DNA of 64,000 bases from Herbaspirillum frisingense (GCA_009914615.1 WNDX01000004.1:1-64000); one strand, 5' to 3'; positions 7,999 to 18,423 are shown, counted from the stretch's first letter. Notes: generated by a model from the sequence alone, not told the origin. Made by a program: numbers and translations.

Positions 7999-8313
7999 TT
8001 ACTTCAGGGTCAGCACCCACTTCACCAGCTCGCGCGCCTCGGCTTCGCTGACCTGGCCCTTGTTGGCGGGCATCGGCACCGGGCCCCACACGCCGCCGCC
8101 GCCGTTGAGGACCTTCTGGGTCAGCTTGGCCTCGGCATCCTTCTGGCCGGCATATTTCTTGGCCACGTCCTTGAAGGCGGGGCCGACGATCTTGGCCTCC
8201 ACCGAATGGCAAGCCATGCAGTTCTTGGCCTTGGCCAGTTGCGGGTTGGCCAGCGCCTCGGCGGAAATGGCCGATCCGGCGACCAGGGTGGCGATCAACA
8301 GCAGGTATTTCAT
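7999..8313 (-). CDS. Small periplasmic cytochrome c (c551/c8 class)
   Basis: This 104-residue monohaem cytochrome c has a signal peptide of about 22 residues (ends SAEALA). Haem is bound through CMACH (C32, C35, H36), and the axial methionine is M81 in PVPMPAN. The mature length of about 82 residues is that of the c551/c8 class, which carries electrons to terminal oxidases, cytochrome peroxidases or nitrite reductase. It stands alone, with ilvD upstream on the same strand but separated by a terminator and a promoter region, so its electron partners cannot be read from context. Confidence 0.88.
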   Translation of the reverse strand: MKYLLLIATLVAGSAISAEALANPQLAKAKNCMACHSVEAKIVGPAFKDVAKKYAGQKDAEAKLTQKVLNGGGGVWGPVPMPANKGQVSEAEARELVKWVLTLK

Positions 8314-8413
8314 GGGGGCTCCTCAGCATTCGGTGAAGGGCGGCCGCCGCGCAAGAAGGAAGCGCGGGAGATCCGCAGGCGGGGCCTATTCTACCTGCCT
8401 TACCGAGTCCGGC

Positions 8414-8448
8414 ATTATCTCTCCTCGCTTATATCTGTCATAGATCAA
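8414..8448 (-). promoter_or_regulatory. Possible promoter and degenerate FNR-like site for the cytochrome c gene
   Basis: On the minus strand TTGATCTATGACA (8448-8436) matches one half of the FNR/Anr consensus TTGAT-N4-ATCAA, with a poor second half. A GATAAT -10-like box lies at 8419-8414 and a TATAAG at 8433-8428. The spacing from the FNR-like site to the start implied by GATAAT is shorter than the classic -41.5, so regulation by oxygen is only a possibility. Confidence 0.3.
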
Positions 8449-8488
8449 ATGGCATGTCGATAAACCCCTGCCGCGCCGTGACGGCGAT

Positions 8489-8515
8489 GAAAAAAGCCCG
8501 CGCAGGCGCGGGCTT
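8489..8515 (-). terminator. ilvD terminator
   Basis: A 10-bp stem, AAGCCCGCGC-AG-GCGCGGGCTT (8494-8515), lies 27 bases beyond the ilvD stop. It is followed on the minus strand by a run of T (A-run at 8490-8495 on the plus strand), the layout of a rho-independent terminator. Confidence 0.88.
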
Positions 8516-8542
8516 GTAGGGAAACAGCCTCCCTGCATGACC

Positions 8543-10213
8543 TCAGCCGGTGACCGCGCCCTTGCTTGCGGTCGAGGCCAGCGTGGCGAACTTGGCCAGC
8601 ACGCCGCGCGTGTATTTCGGCGCCGGCTGCTTCCAGGCGGCACGACGCCGGGCGATCTCCTCGTCCGGCACATTCAACTGGATCAACTGCTGGTGTGCGT
8701 CGATGGTGACCGAATCGCCCTCCTGCACCAGCGCGATGGTACCGCCGACAAAGGCTTCCGGCGCCACGTGGCCGACCACCATGCCCCAGGTGCCGCCGGA
8801 GAAGCGGCCGTCGGTGATCAGGCCCACTGATTCGCCCAATCCCTTGCCGATCAGCGCCGAGGTCGGCGCCAGCATTTCCGGCATGCCCGGGCCGCCCTTG
8901 GGACCGAGATAGCGCATCACCAGCACGTCGCCCGGCTTGATGCGATCGGCCAGGATGGCGTCCATGGCGCTGTATTCGTCGTCGAACACGCGCGCCGGCC
9001 CGGTGATGACCGGATTCTTCAACCCGGTGATCTTGGCCACGCAACCTTCCGTGGCGAGATTGCCCTTGAGGATGGCCAGGTGACCCTGCGCGTACAGCGG
9101 CTTGTCGATGGGACGGATCACGTCCTGGTCGCTGCGCAGGTCGGGCACGCCGGCCAGTTCCTCGGCCAGCGTCTTGCCGGTGATGGTCAGGCAGTCACCA
9201 TGCAGCAAGCCGGCCTGGTGCAGCACCTTCATCACGGCGGGAATGCCGCCGGCCTGGTGCAAATCGGTCGCCACGTATTTGCCGGAAGGCTTGAGATCGC
9301 AGATCACCGGCACCTTCTTGCGCATGCGCTCGAAGTCGTCGATGCTCCACTCGACCTCCGCGGCGTGGGCGATCGCCAGGTAATGCAGCACCGCATTGGT
9401 GGAGCCGCCGGTGGCCATGATCAGCGTGACGGCGTTTTCAATGGACTGGCGGGTGATGATGTCGCGCGGCTTGATGTCCTTCTTCACCGCTTCCACCAGC
9501 ACGCGCGCCGATTCGGCCGAGGAACCGTCCTTTTCGTCGTCGGGATTGGCCATGGTGGAGGAATACAGCAGCGCCATGCCGAGCGCCTCGAAGGAGGACG
9601 ACATGGTATTGGCGGTGTACATGCCGCCGCAGGAACCGGTGGACGGACAGGCGTTGCGCTCGATGCCGTCGAAGTCTTCCTGCGACATGCGGCCGGCCGA
9701 GAACTCGCCCACCGCTTCGAACGCCGAGACGATGGTCAGGTCCTTGCCCTTCCACTTGCCCGGCTTGATGGTGCCGCCATAGACGTAGATCCCAGGCACG
9801 TTGCTGCGCGCCAGCGCGATCATGCCGCCCGGCATGTTCTTGTCGCAGCCGCCGATCACCACCACGCCGTCCATCCACTGGCCGTTGACCGCGGTTTCGA
9901 TGCAATCGGCGATGACCTCGCGCGAGATCAGCGAATACTTCATGCCCTCGGTCCCCATGGACATGCCGTCGGAAATGGTGTGCGTGCCGAACACCTGCGG
10001 ATTGGCGCCGGCATCGCGGATCGCCGCGATGGCCACGTCGGCCAGCTTCTGCAGACCGGCATTGCAAGGCGTGATGGTGGAATGGCCGTTGGCCACGCCG
10101 ATCATGGGATTGTCGAAGTCGCCCTTTTCATAGCCAAGGGCGTAATACATCGAACGGTTGGGGCTGCGCGAAACGCCTTCGGTGATATTCCTGGAACGGC
10201 GGTTGTATGGCAT
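8543..10213 (-). CDS. ilvD: Dihydroxy-acid dehydratase
   Basis: IlvD converts 2,3-dihydroxy-3-methylbutanoate and its isoleucine-pathway homologue to the 2-keto acids, the step before the final transamination in valine and isoleucine synthesis. The 556-residue protein carries the iron-sulphur cysteines C50, C123 ([10 protein letters not shown]) and C195 (CPSTGSCGG), and the [20 protein letters not shown] region typical of IlvD rather than Edd. The short-form length fits the [2Fe-2S] class. The ATG at 10213 gives the family N-terminus [13 protein letters not shown], and GGAGACCC precedes it. A LysR gene is divergent and 237 bp away. A second dehydratase of the same superfamily, edd, lies 2.8 kb further on, but its sequence is clearly different. 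Confidence 0.95.
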   Translation of the reverse strand: MPYNRRSRNITEGVSRSPNRSMYYALGYEKGDFDNPMIGVANGHSTITPCNAGLQKLADVAIAAIRDAGANPQVFGTHTISDGMSMGTEGMKYSLISREVIADCIETAVNGQWMDGVVVIGGCDKNMPGGMIALARSNVPGIYVYGGTIKPGKWKGKDLTIVSAFEAVGEFSAGRMSQEDFDGIERNACPSTGSCGGMYTANTMSSSFEALGMALLYSSTMANPDDEKDGSSAESARVLVEAVKKDIKPRDIITRQSIENAVTLIMATGGSTNAVLHYLAIAHAAEVEWSIDDFERMRKKVPVICDLKPSGKYVATDLHQAGGIPAVMKVLHQAGLLHGDCLTITGKTLAEELAGVPDLRSDQDVIRPIDKPLYAQGHLAILKGNLATEGCVAKITGLKNPVITGPARVFDDEYSAMDAILADRIKPGDVLVMRYLGPKGGPGMPEMLAPTSALIGKGLGESVGLITDGRFSGGTWGMVVGHVAPEAFVGGTIALVQEGDSVTIDAHQQLIQLNVPDEEIARRRAAWKQPAPKYTRGVLAKFATLASTASKGAVTG

Positions 10214-10450
10214 GGCGGGTCTCCTCGGTGAACACGGCAAAGCGGGTGGACACTGCGCATCCTTCCGGTTCGGCCAGGATATCTGGCGGGAACTCTCGAC
10301 TTTGTTATCGTCTTGTCGTCGCGCCGGGCCGCGGCGCAAGCGCACGGGCAGGCAGGGAAGGAGTTCTGGCTGCGGCCAGCTTGCCTTGCGGGGTGGCGCG
10401 TGTCAAATATATTATTCGTTGCAGACTCATTCGCTACGCATATCAGTCCC
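10214..10450. promoter_or_regulatory. Divergent ilvD / LysR promoter region
   Basis: The 237-bp region between the two start codons is GC-rich except for an AT-rich stretch at about 10399-10440 (TCAAATATATTATTCG), which should hold the LysR gene promoter and the regulator binding site. A clear T-N11-A pair could not be singled out. Confidence 0.4.
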
Positions 10451-11353
10451 ATGTCCACCGATCCCCGCCTGGAACTGCGCCAACTGCGCTATTTCGCCGC
10501 CGTCGCCGAAGAAAAGCACTTCGGCCGCGCCGCCGCCCGCCTGCACATGACGCAGCCGCCGCTGTCCCAGGCCATCGCGGCGCTGGAAGACATGCTGGGC
10601 ACGCCGCTGTTCCTGCGCACCAAGCGCAGCGTGGCGCTGACGCCGGCCGGCCTGGCCCTGCTGCCGGAAGCCCAGCGCATCCTGCAACAGGCGTCCGCCC
10701 TGCCCGACCTGGCGCGGCGCGCGGCCAGCGGGGCCTCGGGCCTGCTGTCGCTGTCCTTCATCTCAACCGCCGACTACAGCATCCTGCCGCCGCTGCTGCA
10801 GCGCTTCCGCGCCCGCTATCCGCAGGTGCAGATCGACCTGCGCGAGGCCACCACCGACATCCAGCTGGAAGATCTGATGCAAGGCAAGATCGACGCCGGC
10901 CTGCTGCTGCCGCCGCTGCCCGAAAAGGCGGCGGCGCTGCTGGACTGCCGCCCGGTGCTATCGGAGCCGCTGATCGCCGCCCTGCCCGAGGGCGCGGTGC
11001 GCGCGCGCGGCGCGGTCTCGCTCAAGAGCCTGCGCGAGCTGCCGCTGATCATCTTCCCGCGCCGCATCTCGCCGGCCTTTCACGACACCATCCTGTCGTG
11101 CTTCCGCGATGCCGGCGTCACGCCGCACATCGGCCAGGAAGCGATACAGATGCAAACCATCGTCGGCCTGGTGTCGGCTGGCATGGGAATGGCGCTTGTG
11201 CCACAATCCGTGTCGAACCTGAAACGCCCCAGGGTCGATTACCGCCGGCTGTCGGATCCGGCGCCGGAAATCCAGACCGGCCTGGCCTGGCGGCGCGACA
11301 GCCAGTCCACCGTGCTGCGCGCCCTGCTGGAGCTATTGGATACCCCTTCCTGA
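10451..11353 (+). CDS. LysR-family transcriptional regulator next to ilvD
   Basis: This 300-residue LysR protein has an N-terminal winged helix-turn-helix ([20 protein letters not shown], then [13 protein letters not shown]) and a periplasmic-binding-like effector domain from about residue 90. The wording [21 protein letters not shown] is typical of the BenM/CatM/AlsR branch. It is divergent from ilvD, the usual arrangement for a LysR regulator and its target, so control of ilvD by a branched-chain keto acid or related effector is plausible but unproven. The start at 10451 fits the family N-terminus; an upstream extension of 46 residues has non-LysR composition. Confidence 0.85.
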   Translation: MSTDPRLELRQLRYFAAVAEEKHFGRAAARLHMTQPPLSQAIAALEDMLGTPLFLRTKRSVALTPAGLALLPEAQRILQQASALPDLARRAASGASGLLSLSFISTADYSILPPLLQRFRARYPQVQIDLREATTDIQLEDLMQGKIDAGLLLPPLPEKAAALLDCRPVLSEPLIAALPEGAVRARGAVSLKSLRELPLIIFPRRISPAFHDTILSCFRDAGVTPHIGQEAIQMQTIVGLVSAGMGMALVPQSVSNLKRPRVDYRRLSDPAPEIQTGLAWRRDSQSTVLRALLELLDTPS

Positions 11354-11424
11354 ACCCGCCGGAAACTTGCGCAGCAAGCCGGGCTCCAAGCGCCGTCCCG
11401 CCCAACAACAGAAAGATCAAACTC

Positions 11425-12255
11425 ATGCTGATCCACCCCATGCCCAACCCGATCGCGGTCCAGATCGGGCCGCTGGCCGTCCACTGGTACGGACTGATGT
11501 ACCTGCTGGCGTTCGCGCAATTCATCGCGCTGGGCCGCCTGCGCATCAAGCAGCCGCATATCGCCGCGGTCGGCTGGAAGAAGGAAGACCTGGACGACAT
11601 GCTGTTCTACGGAGTGCTGGGGGTGGTGCTGGGCGGCCGCCTGGGCGAGATCCTGTTCTACAACCCGGCCTATTACTTTGCCCATCCGGCCGACATGATC
11701 GCGGTCTGGAAGGGCGGCATGTCCTTCCACGGCGGCTTCCTCGGGGTGCTGCTGGCGATGTGGTTCTGGGGCCGCAAGCGCGGCCGCAACCTGATGGACA
11801 TCATGGATTTCATCGCCCCCATGGTGCCGCTGGGCTACGCCGCCGGCCGCCTGGGCAACTTCATCAACGCCGAACTGCCGGGCCGCCCGGCCGATCCATC
11901 ACTGCCCTGGGCCATGATCTGGCCCAATGTGGACAACATCCCGCGCCATCCGTCGCCGATCTACCAGATGCTGGTGGACGGCATCCTGCTGTTCATCATC
12001 CTGTGGTTCTTCGCCCGCAAGCCGCGCCCGCGCATGGCGGTGGCCGGCATGTTCTCGCTGCTGTACGGCTGCGCGCGCTTCTTCACCGAATACTTCCGCG
12101 TGCCCGACTACGAAGTCCACTTCGCCGGCTTCACCATCTCGGCCGGCCAGATGTTGTCAGTGCCGATGATCGTGCTGGGCATCTTGCTGCTGGTGGTCGC
12201 TTACCGCATCAAGCAGGAAGCGCAGCCGCCATTGCAGATGCAGAACGGCAAGTAA
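11425..12255 (+). CDS. lgt: Prolipoprotein diacylglyceryl transferase
   Basis: Lgt attaches diacylglycerol from phosphatidylglycerol to the lipobox cysteine of prelipoproteins at the inner membrane. The 276-residue protein has about seven membrane helices and the family landmarks: [12 protein letters not shown] near the N-terminus, [11 protein letters not shown], the HGGFLG motif, and the Lgt signature [15 protein letters not shown] (about residues 140-154). The C-terminal [10 protein letters not shown] is also typical. It starts [15 protein letters not shown], matching relatives. It follows the LysR gene by 71 bp on the same strand, but the two are probably not functionally linked. Confidence 0.95.
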   Translation: MLIHPMPNPIAVQIGPLAVHWYGLMYLLAFAQFIALGRLRIKQPHIAAVGWKKEDLDDMLFYGVLGVVLGGRLGEILFYNPAYYFAHPADMIAVWKGGMSFHGGFLGVLLAMWFWGRKRGRNLMDIMDFIAPMVPLGYAAGRLGNFINAELPGRPADPSLPWAMIWPNVDNIPRHPSPIYQMLVDGILLFIILWFFARKPRPRMAVAGMFSLLYGCARFFTEYFRVPDYEVHFAGFTISAGQMLSVPMIVLGILLLVVAYRIKQEAQPPLQMQNGK

Positions 12256-12282
12256 CACGAAAGTAACACGAAAGTAACACGA
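12250..12282. repeat. Three exact 11-bp tandem repeats over the lgt stop codon
   Basis: AAGTAACACGA occurs three times in a row without mismatch. The first copy contains the lgt stop codon (TAA 12253-12255). All copies carry the TAA in different frames, so slippage here would not extend the protein. No function is suggested. Confidence 0.85.
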
Positions 12283-12311
12283 TCGACCTGAGCGGACCCG
12301 CTCTGCATGAA

Positions 12312-12348
12312 AAACGGGCGGTACCGAGGATGTCGGTACCGCCCGTTT
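12312..12348. terminator. Terminator between convergent lgt and eda
   Basis: A perfect 16-bp stem (AAACGGGCGGTACCGA, five-base loop GGATG, TCGGTACCGCCCGTTT) lies between lgt and the edd-eda operon. The A-rich left flank supplies a T-run for the minus strand. It can end transcription in both directions. Confidence 0.9.
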
Positions 12349-12369
12349 CATTTGGCAAACGCTCCGGCG

Positions 12370-12999
12370 TCAGGCTTTTTTCAGTGCGCTGGCCGCCTTG
12401 GCCAGTTCGGTGATCTTGTCCCAGTCGCCGGCTTCGATCGCCGCCTTCGGGGTCAGCCAGGAGCCGCCCACGCAGACCACGTTCTTGCAGGCCAGGAATT
12501 GCGGCGCGGTTTCCTGCGAGATGCCGCCGGTCGGGCAGAACGCCACATCGCCCAGCGGGCCGGCGATGCCGTTGAGCATGCCGATGCCGCCGGCCGGCAC
12601 CGCCGGGAACAGCTTCAACTGGCGGAAGCCGGCTTCGCGCGCGGCCATCACTTCGGAGGGCGTCATCACGCCCGGCAGCAGCGGCAGGCCGCTGGTCCTG
12701 GCGGCTTCGATCAGCGCCGGCGTCAGGCCCGGCGAGACGCCGAACACCGCGCCCGCATCGCGCGAGGCGGCGAATTCTTCCGGCGCGGTCAGCGTGCCGA
12801 CGCCGACGATGGCGTCCGGCACCGACTCGGCGATGGCGCGGATGGCCGGCAGGCCGTGCTCGGTACGCAGCGTGATTTCCAGCACGCGGATGCCGCCGGC
12901 GACCAGCGCACGGGCCAAAGGAATGGCGTGTTCGAACTTGTCGATCGCGATCACCGGGATGACCGGCGAGGCGCGCATGATTTCCAGTGTGGTCTTCAT
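12370..12999 (-). CDS. eda: 2-keto-3-deoxy-6-phosphogluconate aldolase
   Basis: Eda splits KDPG into pyruvate and glyceraldehyde 3-phosphate, the last step of the Entner-Doudoroff pathway. The 209-residue protein has the expected catalytic residues: E41 in LEITLRT and the Schiff-base lysine K129 in [13 protein letters not shown]. The C-terminal FCPTGGIS phosphate site is present. Its ATG overlaps the edd stop (ATGA, shared bases 12996-12999), so it is translationally coupled to edd. It is controlled with edd from the region at about 14870-14910. Confidence 0.96.
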   Translation of the reverse strand: MKTTLEIMRASPVIPVIAIDKFEHAIPLARALVAGGIRVLEITLRTEHGLPAIRAIAESVPDAIVGVGTLTAPEEFAASRDAGAVFGVSPGLTPALIEAARTSGLPLLPGVMTPSEVMAAREAGFRQLKLFPAVPAGGIGMLNGIAGPLGDVAFCPTGGISQETAPQFLACKNVVCVGGSWLTPKAAIEAGDWDKITELAKAASALKKA

Positions 13000-14867
13000 A
13001 CCGTTGCTTTCTCTTTCTCAAAAATCGGCGGCAGGCCGAAAGTGGCGCCGCCCTCTTCCGCCGTACCCACCGTGTTGCGGAACATGCTGAACAATTCGCG
13101 GCCCATGCCGTGCTGGTTGCCCGACAGGTCGGACACATCCTGCTCGCGCGCATCCCACTCGGCTTGCGGCACCAGCGCTTCCAGCACGCCGGCCTCGGCA
13201 TCCAGGCGGATCATGTCGCCGTCGCGCACCCGGCCCAGCGGACCGCCGCCCAGCACTTCGGGCGTGACGTGGATCGCGGCCGGCACTTTACCCGATGCGC
13301 CCGACATGCGGCCATCGGTGACCAGCGCGACATGGCGGCCCTTGTCCTGCAGGATGCCCAGCGCCGGGGTCAGCGCGTGCAGTTCCGGCATGCCGTTGGC
13401 GCGCGGGCCCTGGAAGGTGATCACGGCGACGAAGTCGCGGTCCAGCTCGCCGGCCTTGAAGGCCGCCATGAAGGCTTCCTGCGAATGGAACACCATCGCC
13501 GGCGCCTGCACCGCGCGGTGCTCGTGCTTGACGGCGGAGATCTTGATCACGGCGCGGCCGAGGTTGCCTTGCAACAGCTTCAGGCCGCCATCCGCAGAGA
13601 ACGGCTTGGCGACCGTGCCCAGCACGCCGTCGTCGCCGCTCTTCTCGGGCACGTCCTGCCACACCACGGTGCCGGGACGGCCATCCTTGCCTTCGGCCTC
13701 CAGCATCGGCTCCTTGCAGTGCTGGCGCAGGCCCTGGCCGAGGATGGTGGTGACGTCGTCGTGCATCAGGCCGGCGTCGATCAGCTCGCGCATCACGAAG
13801 CCGGTGCCGCCGGCGGCGTGGAAGTGGTTCACGTCGGCCGTGCCGTTGGGGTAGATCTTGGTCACCAGCGGCACCACGGCCGACAGCTTGTCGAAGTCGT
13901 CCCAGTCGATCACGATGCCGGCCGCCTTGGCGATCGCCACCAGGTGCAGGGTGTGGTTGGTCGAGCCGCCGGTGGCGTGCAGCGCCACGATGGCGTTGAC
14001 GATGGCCTTCTCGTCGATCATGCGGCCCACCGGAGTGTATTGCGAACCGAGGTCGGTGATCTTCGCGGCCTGCTTGGCGGCAGCCGCGGTCAGCGCGTCG
14101 CGCAGCGGGGTATTGGGCGTGATGAAGGCGGCGCCCGGCAGGTGCAGGCCCATCGCTTCCATCAGCATCTGATTGCTGTTGGCGGTGCCGTAGAAGGTGC
14201 AGGTGCCGGCGCCGTGATACGACTTGGATTCGGCTTCCAGCAGCTCGGCGCGGCCGATCTTGCCAGCGGTGTAAAGCTGGCGGATCTTGACCTTGTCGCT
14301 GTTGCTCATGCCGCTGGTCATCGGACCGGCCGGCACGAACACCGCCGGCAGGTGGCCGAAGTGCAGCGCGCCGATCAAGAGGCCCGGCACGATCTTGTCG
14401 CACACGCCCAGATACAGCGCGGCGTCGAACATGTTGTGCGACAGCGCGATGGCGGCCGCCATGGCGATGGCGTCGCGCGAGAACAGCGACATTTCCATGC
14501 CGGTCTGGCCCTGGGTCACGCCGTCGCACATGGCCGGCGTGCCGCCGGCGAACTGCGCCACCGCGCCGGCTTCGCGCGCGGCGTCCTTGATGATCTGCGG
14601 GAAACGCTCGAACGGCTGGTGCGCCGAGAGCATGTCGTTATAGGCGGAGACGATGGCCAGCGAGGGCGCCTTGTCTTCCTTCAACTTGAGTTTGTCGTTC
14701 GCCGGGAAGGCGGCGAAGCCGTGGGCCAGGTTGGTGCAGGCCAGCGCGCCGCGCTGTGCGCCCTTGCGGCGGGCCGCTTCCAGTCGTTCGAGGTAGGCGG
14801 TCCGGTAGGGACGGCTACGTTCGGCGATGCGTCGGGTGACGCTGGCTAAGGTAGCGTTGAGAGGCAT
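12996..14867 (-). CDS. edd: 6-phosphogluconate dehydratase
   Basis: Edd dehydrates 6-phosphogluconate to KDPG. The 623-residue length is that of the Edd branch of the IlvD/Edd superfamily, longer than IlvD. Visible landmarks are [17 protein letters not shown], the CDKIVPGLL iron-sulphur motif, [30 protein letters not shown] and [16 protein letters not shown]. It is the first gene of edd-eda. A HexR-type box and a LacI-type operator lie directly before its start, so both sugar-phosphate and gluconate signals should control it. pgi is divergent. Confidence 0.96.
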   Translation of the reverse strand: MPLNATLASVTRRIAERSRPYRTAYLERLEAARRKGAQRGALACTNLAHGFAAFPANDKLKLKEDKAPSLAIVSAYNDMLSAHQPFERFPQIIKDAAREAGAVAQFAGGTPAMCDGVTQGQTGMEMSLFSRDAIAMAAAIALSHNMFDAALYLGVCDKIVPGLLIGALHFGHLPAVFVPAGPMTSGMSNSDKVKIRQLYTAGKIGRAELLEAESKSYHGAGTCTFYGTANSNQMLMEAMGLHLPGAAFITPNTPLRDALTAAAAKQAAKITDLGSQYTPVGRMIDEKAIVNAIVALHATGGSTNHTLHLVAIAKAAGIVIDWDDFDKLSAVVPLVTKIYPNGTADVNHFHAAGGTGFVMRELIDAGLMHDDVTTILGQGLRQHCKEPMLEAEGKDGRPGTVVWQDVPEKSGDDGVLGTVAKPFSADGGLKLLQGNLGRAVIKISAVKHEHRAVQAPAMVFHSQEAFMAAFKAGELDRDFVAVITFQGPRANGMPELHALTPALGILQDKGRHVALVTDGRMSGASGKVPAAIHVTPEVLGGGPLGRVRDGDMIRLDAEAGVLEALVPQAEWDAREQDVSDLSGNQHGMGRELFSMFRNTVGTAEEGGATFGLPPIFEKEKATV

Positions 14868-14877
14868 TGTCGGTTTC

Positions 14878-14893
14878 CTGTTAGCGTTAACAA
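14878..14893. promoter_or_regulatory. GntR-like (LacI family) operator before edd
   Basis: CTGTTAGCGTTAACAA matches 14 of 16 bases of ATGTTAGCGTTAACAT, the perfect operator found at 26012 in front of the LacI-type regulator gene. The palindromic core TGTTAGCGTTAACA is complete. It resembles the E. coli GntR/IdnR operator type (ATGTTA...TAACAT). It lies 11-26 bases upstream of the edd ATG and abuts the HexR-type box, so a bound regulator should block the edd transcript or its start. Confidence 0.7.
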
Positions 14894-14908
14894 TGTAATT
14901 TTACTACA
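14894..14908. promoter_or_regulatory. HexR-type box before edd
   Basis: TGTAATTTTACTACA is, on the minus strand, TGTAGTAAAATTACA. This fits the pseudo-palindromic HexR consensus known from gammaproteobacteria (TGTARTAAAATTACA). hexR itself lies in this window at 18424. The box is one base away from the GntR-like operator. Confidence 0.72.
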
Positions 14909-15068
14909 CAATTTTCATCGAATGAAATCATACACTTAGACTGCCGCGCTGTACCGCGATGCCGTGATTTTTCATGGACGTTACAAAAAGCAGCCAAAAG
15001 CCTTATCAGTCAGCATTCCGGCGCCAAAACACGACAATATCGGATCTTGTCACGGCGCCGTCATAAAC

Positions 15069-15083
15069 TGTAGTGAAATTACC
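15069..15083. promoter_or_regulatory. HexR-type box in the pgi promoter
   Basis: TGTAGTGAAATTACC matches the edd HexR box (TGTAGTAAAATTACA) at 13 of 15 positions. It overlaps the candidate pgi -35 element, so HexR would repress pgi-zwf-hexR, including its own gene. Confidence 0.62.
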
Positions 15084-15108
15084 ATTCCGGCTGCAATTGA
15101 TGTATAGT
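15079..15108 (+). promoter_or_regulatory. Candidate sigma-70 promoter of pgi-zwf-hexR
   Basis: TTACCA (15079-15084) and TATAGT (15103-15108) are 18 bases apart and lie about 105 bases before the pgi start. The -35 is weak and the -10 is good. The rest of the 347-bp edd-pgi gap (14868-15214) is AT-richer than its surroundings and holds the operators listed separately. Confidence 0.45.
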
Positions 15109-15214
15109 CTGGCCGTTGCACTAAGAATACGTATCGCGGCCGGCGCGCCTGCACCCGATGCAGCCACTCCGGGCAAGACATGCGAAGCCGCGGCAGCCAA
15201 CAGACAGAAGACAC

Positions 15215-16870
15215 ATGCACACCACCGCCCTGACCGACACGGCCGCATTCAAGGCTCTGCAGCAACACCATGCCGAGGCCGTCCACTGGCACATGCGCGA
15301 CCTGTTCGCGCAGCAGCCCGACCGTTTCGAGCGCATGTCCGTGCGCGCCGCCGGCCTGCTGCTGGACTACTCCAAGAACCGCATCGAATCCGAGACGCTG
15401 TCCCTGCTGCTGAGCCTGGCGCGCGAGCGCGGCGTGGAAGCGCTGCGCGACGCCATGTTCGGCGGCGAGAAGATCAACTTTACCGAACATCGCGCGGTCT
15501 TGCACACGGCCCTGCGCGCACCGGCCGGCGCCTGTACCGTGCAGGTGGATGGACAGCAGGTCGGCGCGGACGTTCAAGCCGTGCTGGCGCATATGCGCGC
15601 GTTCTCCGAACGGGTGCGCGGCGGCCAGTGGCGCGGCCATACCGGGCGCGAGATCACCGACATCGTCAACATCGGCATCGGCGGCTCCTTCCTCGGCCCG
15701 CAGATGGTGTGCACCGCACTGCGCCAGTACGGCCATGCGCGCCTGACGGCGCACTTCGTCTCCAACGTGGATGGCCACGACCTGGACGAAGTGCTGTCCA
15801 AGGTTGATCCCGAGACAACCCTGTTCATCGTTGCCTCCAAGACATTCACGACCCAGGAAACCATGCTCAACGCCCAGTCGGCGCGCGCCTGGTTCCTGCG
15901 CCACGGCAAAGAGGCCGACCTGGCGCGCCATTTCGTGGCGGTCTCGACCAACAGCAAGGAAGTGGCCGCCTTCGGCATCGATCCCGACAACATGTTCCCG
16001 TTCTGGGACTGGGTCGGCGGCCGCTATTCGGTATGGTCGGCGATCGGCCTGCCGGTGGCGCTGATGGTCGGCTTCGAGAATTTCGCCGGCTTCCTGGCCG
16101 GCGCCCACGAGATGGATCGCCATTTCCGCGAGGCGCCGCTGGAAGCCAACATGCCGGTGATCCAGGCGTTGATCGGCATCTGGAACCGTAACTTCTTCAA
16201 CAGCGAATCGCTGTCCATCGCGCCGTATCATCAGTGGCTGCGCTACTTCCCGGCTTATCTCCAGCAACTGGACATGGAAAGCAACGGCAAGCGCATCACG
16301 CGCGACGGCACGCCGGTGGGCGTGGCGACCTGCCCGTTCATCTGGGGCGACGTCGGCACCAACGGCCAGCACGCCTTCTTCCAGTTGCTGCATCAGGGCA
16401 CCGACGTCACCCCCATCGATTTCATCGCGGTGCTCAAGCCCTCGCACGGCATCGCCGGCCACCACGACGTGCTGCTGGCCAACTGCTTCGCGCAGTCGGA
16501 AGCCTTCATGCGCGGCAAGGACGCCGGCGAGGTGCGCGCCGACCTGCGCAAGCAAGGCCTGGACGATGCGGAACTGAACGCGCTTTTGCCGCACAAAACC
16601 TTCGACGGCAACCGTCCCAGCAACACCCTCGTGCTGCCCGAGCTGAGCCCGCAAACCCTCGGTTCGCTGATTGCGCTGTACGAGCACAAGACCTTCGTGC
16701 AAGGCGCGATCTGGGGCATCAACAGTTTCGACCAGTGGGGCGTGGAACTGGGCAAGGTGCTGGCGAAAACGATCCACGGAGAACTGACGGCGGAGCCCGA
16801 CCCGGCCCTGCACGACGCCTCCACCAACGCCCTGATTTCCCTGGCGAAACAGGCGCAGCAAGGCCGCTGA
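15215..16870 (+). CDS. pgi: Glucose-6-phosphate isomerase
   Basis: Pgi interconverts glucose 6-phosphate and fructose 6-phosphate. In bacteria that use the Entner-Doudoroff route it recycles fructose 6-phosphate into Zwf. The 551-residue protein is of the classic length and carries signature 1, [14 protein letters not shown] (about residue 265), the [12 protein letters not shown] phosphate-binding loop, [14 protein letters not shown] (about 382), and the C-terminal [15 protein letters not shown] signature. The ATG at 15215 is chosen because the upstream 19 codons are not Pgi-like and AGAAG precedes it. It is first in pgi-zwf-hexR. Confidence 0.96.
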   Translation: MHTTALTDTAAFKALQQHHAEAVHWHMRDLFAQQPDRFERMSVRAAGLLLDYSKNRIESETLSLLLSLARERGVEALRDAMFGGEKINFTEHRAVLHTALRAPAGACTVQVDGQQVGADVQAVLAHMRAFSERVRGGQWRGHTGREITDIVNIGIGGSFLGPQMVCTALRQYGHARLTAHFVSNVDGHDLDEVLSKVDPETTLFIVASKTFTTQETMLNAQSARAWFLRHGKEADLARHFVAVSTNSKEVAAFGIDPDNMFPFWDWVGGRYSVWSAIGLPVALMVGFENFAGFLAGAHEMDRHFREAPLEANMPVIQALIGIWNRNFFNSESLSIAPYHQWLRYFPAYLQQLDMESNGKRITRDGTPVGVATCPFIWGDVGTNGQHAFFQLLHQGTDVTPIDFIAVLKPSHGIAGHHDVLLANCFAQSEAFMRGKDAGEVRADLRKQGLDDAELNALLPHKTFDGNRPSNTLVLPELSPQTLGSLIALYEHKTFVQGAIWGINSFDQWGVELGKVLAKTIHGELTAEPDPALHDASTNALISLAKQAQQGR

Positions 16871-16933
16871 AACGACGCAGCAATGACCCGGCGCGACGCG
16901 CCTCCATCAACGCATACGAACCGATATCTCATC

Positions 16934-18400
16934 ATGGCTATTTCCGATTTCGATCTGGTTTTATTCGGCGGCACCGGCGACCTGTCGATGCGCAAGCTGC
17001 TGCCGGCGCTGTACGCGCGCGACCGCGCCAATGACCTGCCGCCCGAGGCGCGCATCATTTGCATCGGCCGCGACGACAAGAGCAAGGAAGAATTCCTGCA
17101 GGTGGTGGAGAAGGACTCCAAACCGCACGTGCCGGCATCCAACATGAACGCCGCCGTCTGGGAGCGTTTCTGCGGCCGCCTGCAATACGCCTCGGTCAAC
17201 GCCAAGGAAGGCGCCAGCTTCGACCACCTGAAAGACGCCCTGCGCAATATCGAAGGCCTGCCGCGCGTGTTCTACCTGGCCACGCCGCCCAGCCTGTTCG
17301 CCTCGATCTGCGAGAACCTGTCCAAGGCCGGGCTGGTGACGCCGGCCTCGCGCGTGGTGCTGGAAAAGCCGCTGGGCCGCGACCTGGCCAGCGCGCGCGA
17401 CATCAACGCCAAGGTCGGCCGCTTCTTCCAGGAATCGCAGATCTTCCGTATCGACCACTATCTCGGCAAGGAAGCCGTGCAGAACCTGCTGGCGCTGCGC
17501 TTCGGCAACGTGCTGTTCGAACCGCTGTGGCGCCGCGAATGGATTTCCGATGTACAGATCACCATCGCCGAAGAGCTCGGCGTGGGCGGCCGCTTCGACT
17601 ACTACGACACCTCCGGCGCGCTGCGCGACATGCTGCAGAACCACCTGCTGCAACTGCTGTGTATCGTGGCCATGGAACCGCCGGTGTCGAATTCCGCCGA
17701 CGCCGTGCGTGACGAGAAACTGAAGGTGCTGCGCTCGCTCAAGCGTTTCAGCCCTACCACGCTGGCCATGAACGTGGTGCGCGGCCAGTACCGCGCCGGC
17801 CACGTCAACGGCGTGGCGGTGCCGGGCTACCGCAAGGAAGCCGACGCCAACCCCGATTCGCGCACCGAGACCTTCGTCGCCGTCAAGGCCGAGATCGATA
17901 CGTGGCGCTGGGCCGGCGTGCCTTTCTACCTGCGTACCGGCAAGCGCATGGCCGACTCGCTGGCGGAAATCGTGGTGCGCTTCAAGAGCGTGCCGCATTC
18001 GATCTTCGCGCACCAGAACGACACCCCGAACTGCCTGGTGATCCGCCTGCAGCCCGACGAAGGCCTGCACATGAACCTGATGGCCAAGCAGCCCGGCGAC
18101 GGCATGCGCCTGCGCCCGGTGGAGCTGGAACTGGACTTCCGCGAGAAATTCAAGACCCCGCGCATGGATGCCTACGAGCGCCTGCTGCTGGACGTGCTGC
18201 GCGGCCACCTGACCCTGTTCATGCGCAGCGACGAGCTGGAAGCCGCCTGGGAATGGGTGGAGCCCATCCTCAATCACTGGGAGCAACAGGAAGCCGATCC
18301 GATTCCGTACAACGCCGGCACCTGGGGCCCGGCCGCCGCGAGCGCCCTGATCGGCCGCGACGGCCTGCAATGGCGCGAAGAAGCGCTGCCCGAGGTCTGA
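16934..18400 (+). CDS. zwf: Glucose-6-phosphate 1-dehydrogenase
   Basis: Zwf oxidises glucose 6-phosphate to 6-phosphogluconolactone with NADP+ or NAD+, feeding the Entner-Doudoroff pathway. The 488-residue protein has the N-terminal nucleotide loop FGGTGDLSMRKL (residues 11-22), EKPLGRD (144-150) and the active-site motif RIDHYLGKE (172-180) with catalytic H175. It starts at 16934; an in-frame upstream ATG would add 17 unrelated residues. It lies 63 bp after pgi and 23 bp before hexR. No 6-phosphogluconolactonase (pgl) gene is in this cluster, which is unusual for a zwf operon; it may be elsewhere. Confidence 0.96.
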   Translation: MAISDFDLVLFGGTGDLSMRKLLPALYARDRANDLPPEARIICIGRDDKSKEEFLQVVEKDSKPHVPASNMNAAVWERFCGRLQYASVNAKEGASFDHLKDALRNIEGLPRVFYLATPPSLFASICENLSKAGLVTPASRVVLEKPLGRDLASARDINAKVGRFFQESQIFRIDHYLGKEAVQNLLALRFGNVLFEPLWRREWISDVQITIAEELGVGGRFDYYDTSGALRDMLQNHLLQLLCIVAMEPPVSNSADAVRDEKLKVLRSLKRFSPTTLAMNVVRGQYRAGHVNGVAVPGYRKEADANPDSRTETFVAVKAEIDTWRWAGVPFYLRTGKRMADSLAEIVVRFKSVPHSIFAHQNDTPNCLVIRLQPDEGLHMNLMAKQPGDGMRLRPVELELDFREKFKTPRMDAYERLLLDVLRGHLTLFMRSDELEAAWEWVEPILNHWEQQEADPIPYNAGTWGPAAASALIGRDGLQWREEALPEV

Positions 18401-18423
18401 CGGAGCGCTGAAGGCCCCGCATC

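Noticed and set aside
8436..8448. A firm FNR/Anr site for the cytochrome c gene
   Set aside because: Only one half-site matches well and the distance to the candidate -10 does not fit the usual -41.5 position.
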